Below, one piece after another: positions 63,200-64,000 of a stretch of 64,000 nucleotides of DNA (the stretch's first letter is position 1; every line of letters starts with the position of its first letter). This stretch comes from Paenibacillus sp. JDR-2 (GTDB lineage: Bacteria > Bacillota > Bacilli > Paenibacillales > Paenibacillaceae): positions 6,547,501 to 6,611,500 of the forward strand of contig NC_012914.1 in the NCBI RefSeq assembly GCF_000023585.1, in the 5' to 3' direction. The position numbers and the translations under genes are program-made. The notes beneath the pieces are model-generated. The model was not told the origin of the DNA, made no database searches, and was given only the letters and a program-made list of their open reading frames with translations.

Positions 63200-63652
63200 T
63201 CAAAACGGCATTTTCGACAAATCCGATGGATTCTGCAAATCAACAAGGATAGCCTGGTCCGGCTTACTTACAATCCCCTCGTTTCTAAGCATCCATATAA
63301 GACCTGCTGAATCTTCGTCCGATTGTGAGCGCTTTCGATCCTTCAAACCTTCATCCGCAAAAACCGTAATATTCCCGTTCTCCCGCCTGAGACGATCTAC
63401 AATCTGAGCGGTCTGGTCGGCCGAATCATTATCAACAACCGTAAGCTGAACATCCGTCCCCATTCTGCGCGAATAGGAAGAAAACTGGCGAAGAAACATT
63501 TCCATCTTCATATGCTGATCATGAGCAATAAGAACATAATGCTTGCTTTCGCGGACTTTGCCCCGCCTGAGCCTATAAGCCACATGCACCGACGCGGCGG
63601 CCAAAGCATAACAGCCTATCACAAGAAGAAAAATCGTAATCAGGTCGGCCAC
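63200..63652 (-). CDS. Membrane-anchored protein with GT2-like fragment, function unknown
   Basis: A 150-residue protein with one N-terminal membrane helix (LITIFLLVIGCYALAAASV) and a soluble part containing LTVVDNDSADQTAQIVDRL, which resembles the nucleotide-binding strand of family 2 glycosyltransferases. It is too short for a complete GT-A domain and lacks a DXD, so it is either a remnant or a different use of the fold. The GTG at 63652 overlaps its own Shine-Dalgarno (AGAGGAGG); CTG three codons later is better spaced. Upstream of comFA in the same direction. Not part of the Bacillus order as far as I recall. Confidence 0.65.
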   Translation of the reverse strand: MADLITIFLLVIGCYALAAASVHVAYRLRRGKVRESKHYVLIAHDQHMKMEMFLRQFSSYSRRMGTDVQLTVVDNDSADQTAQIVDRLRRENGNITVFADEGLKDRKRSQSDEDSAGLIWMLRNEGIVSKPDQAILVDLQNPSDLSKMPF

Positions 63653-63728
63653 CTCCTCTTTGTGACAATATATGCCGTTATGAGCCCAGTGGTTACGGAC
63701 ATTAGGACAAGGGGGACAAAATGTGTGA

Positions 63729-63838
63729 TCGACACGCCGACGCGGCTATTGTAAAATACATACAAATACAATCATGCGTGTGAAGCACACCGCTCTGATC
63801 CCGTTTCCAAAGGGAGAGAGCCGTGTGCTTTTTATTTT
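63729..63838 (+). promoter_or_regulatory. Promoter and terminator-like leader of nuclease copy 2
   Basis: TCGACA (63729-63734) and TAAAAT (63752-63757) with a 17-base spacer. They are followed by a 14-bp-arm hairpin (63783-63830; AAGCACACCGCTCT / AGAGCCGTGTGCTT, one mismatch) and TTTTTATTTT. The Shine-Dalgarno AAAGGAG begins at 63841. The order promoter, hairpin, U-run, Shine-Dalgarno is the same as in nuclease copy 1. Confidence 0.6.
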
Positions 63839-63846
63839 GCAAAGGA

Positions 63847-64000
63847 GTGATTTTTCTGGTTAAGGTACTCGAGGCTCCGTTTGAGCAATGGTTACAAACT
63901 CAGCTTCTCTCCGGTGGGAGTGAACGTAAACGCAGAATATCCGAGGAACGACATGCCGAAGACTTATTTCTCAAGCAGGTTTGGTGGCCGGCTATTGGTC
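63847..64000 (+). CDS. PD-(D/E)XK-family nuclease paralogue (N-terminal part, cut by window edge)
   Basis: The open frame runs off the window after about 51 codons. Its sequence (FEQWLQTQLLSGGSERKRRI, then HAEDLFLKQVWWPAIG) aligns along its length with residues 8-48 of the nuclease at 26253, sharing ERK-R and the L-L-VWWP--G block, so it is the same family. The catalytic region lies outside the window. GTG at 63847 overlaps the Shine-Dalgarno; CTG at 63856 has ideal spacing and may be the true start. Confidence 0.7.
   Translation, partial: MIFLVKVLEAPFEQWLQTQLLSGGSERKRRISEERHAEDLFLKQVWWPAIG

Overview
The window is a chromosomal segment of a spore-forming, flagellated member of the Bacillota, almost certainly a Paenibacillus or close relative. 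Gene order is strongly Bacillus-like (comFA-comFC-yvyF-flgMNKL-yviE-fliW-csrA-hag-flaG-fliDST-hpf-secA-prfB-yitT and ftsEX-ctpB-minJ-uvrBA). The base composition is moderate (about 50% GC by eye), and the RF2 frameshift site, strong AGGAGG ribosome binding sites and sigma-A/sigma-D-like promoters fit the same group. Nearly all genes lie on the minus strand; the exceptions are a TIM-barrel isomerase, a VanW protein and two paralogous nucleases. No rRNA, tRNA, CRISPR array or phage was seen.

Layout: 1-6952 holds DNA repair and lipid genes (ligA, cut by the window edge; pcrA; pcrB; an RlhA-like U32 protein). 7099-10155 is an operon of a secreted HtrA-like protease and a stalk-domain protein. 10543-12772 has a sugar isomerase-like protein, an ArsR/DUF2087 regulator with a palindromic operator, and a small membrane protein. 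13021-17940 is uvrBA behind a promoter with an SOS box. 18173-23965 is the division/cell-wall run ftsE-ftsX-M23 peptidase-ctpB-minJ. 24330-25760 is a VanW/G5-like protein. 25926-27153 is an accessory island: a PD-(D/E)XK nuclease gene set between two nested palindromic elements. 27235-35432 is the arginine operon argCJBDFGH behind a promoter overlapped by two ARG-box-like palindromes. 35610-41638 holds yitT, prfB (programmed +1 frameshift), secA, hpf and a cold-shock gene. 41780-59885 is the late flagellar region, interrupted between flagellin and flaG by an AT-rich six-gene glycosylation island. 59981-63098 is comFC-comFA. The right edge carries the start of a second copy of the nuclease family.

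How it fits together: FliW, CsrA and the flagellin leader hairpin form the known homeostatic circuit, and the glycosyltransferases next to hag probably decorate the Ser/Thr-rich flagellin. FtsEX sits with a LytM-type peptidase whose zinc ligands are all present, so it may be the hydrolase that FtsEX activates here. The most unusual material is the nuclease pair. Both copies have a terminator-like hairpin plus U-run wedged between promoter and Shine-Dalgarno, and one copy is bracketed by eight copies of a palindromic half-site. This looks like a repeat-associated nuclease family, which is an inference. A broader pattern is that several genes (minJ, flgM, fliW, comFA, both nucleases) start within a few tens of bases after an intrinsic terminator, with no visible room for a separate promoter.
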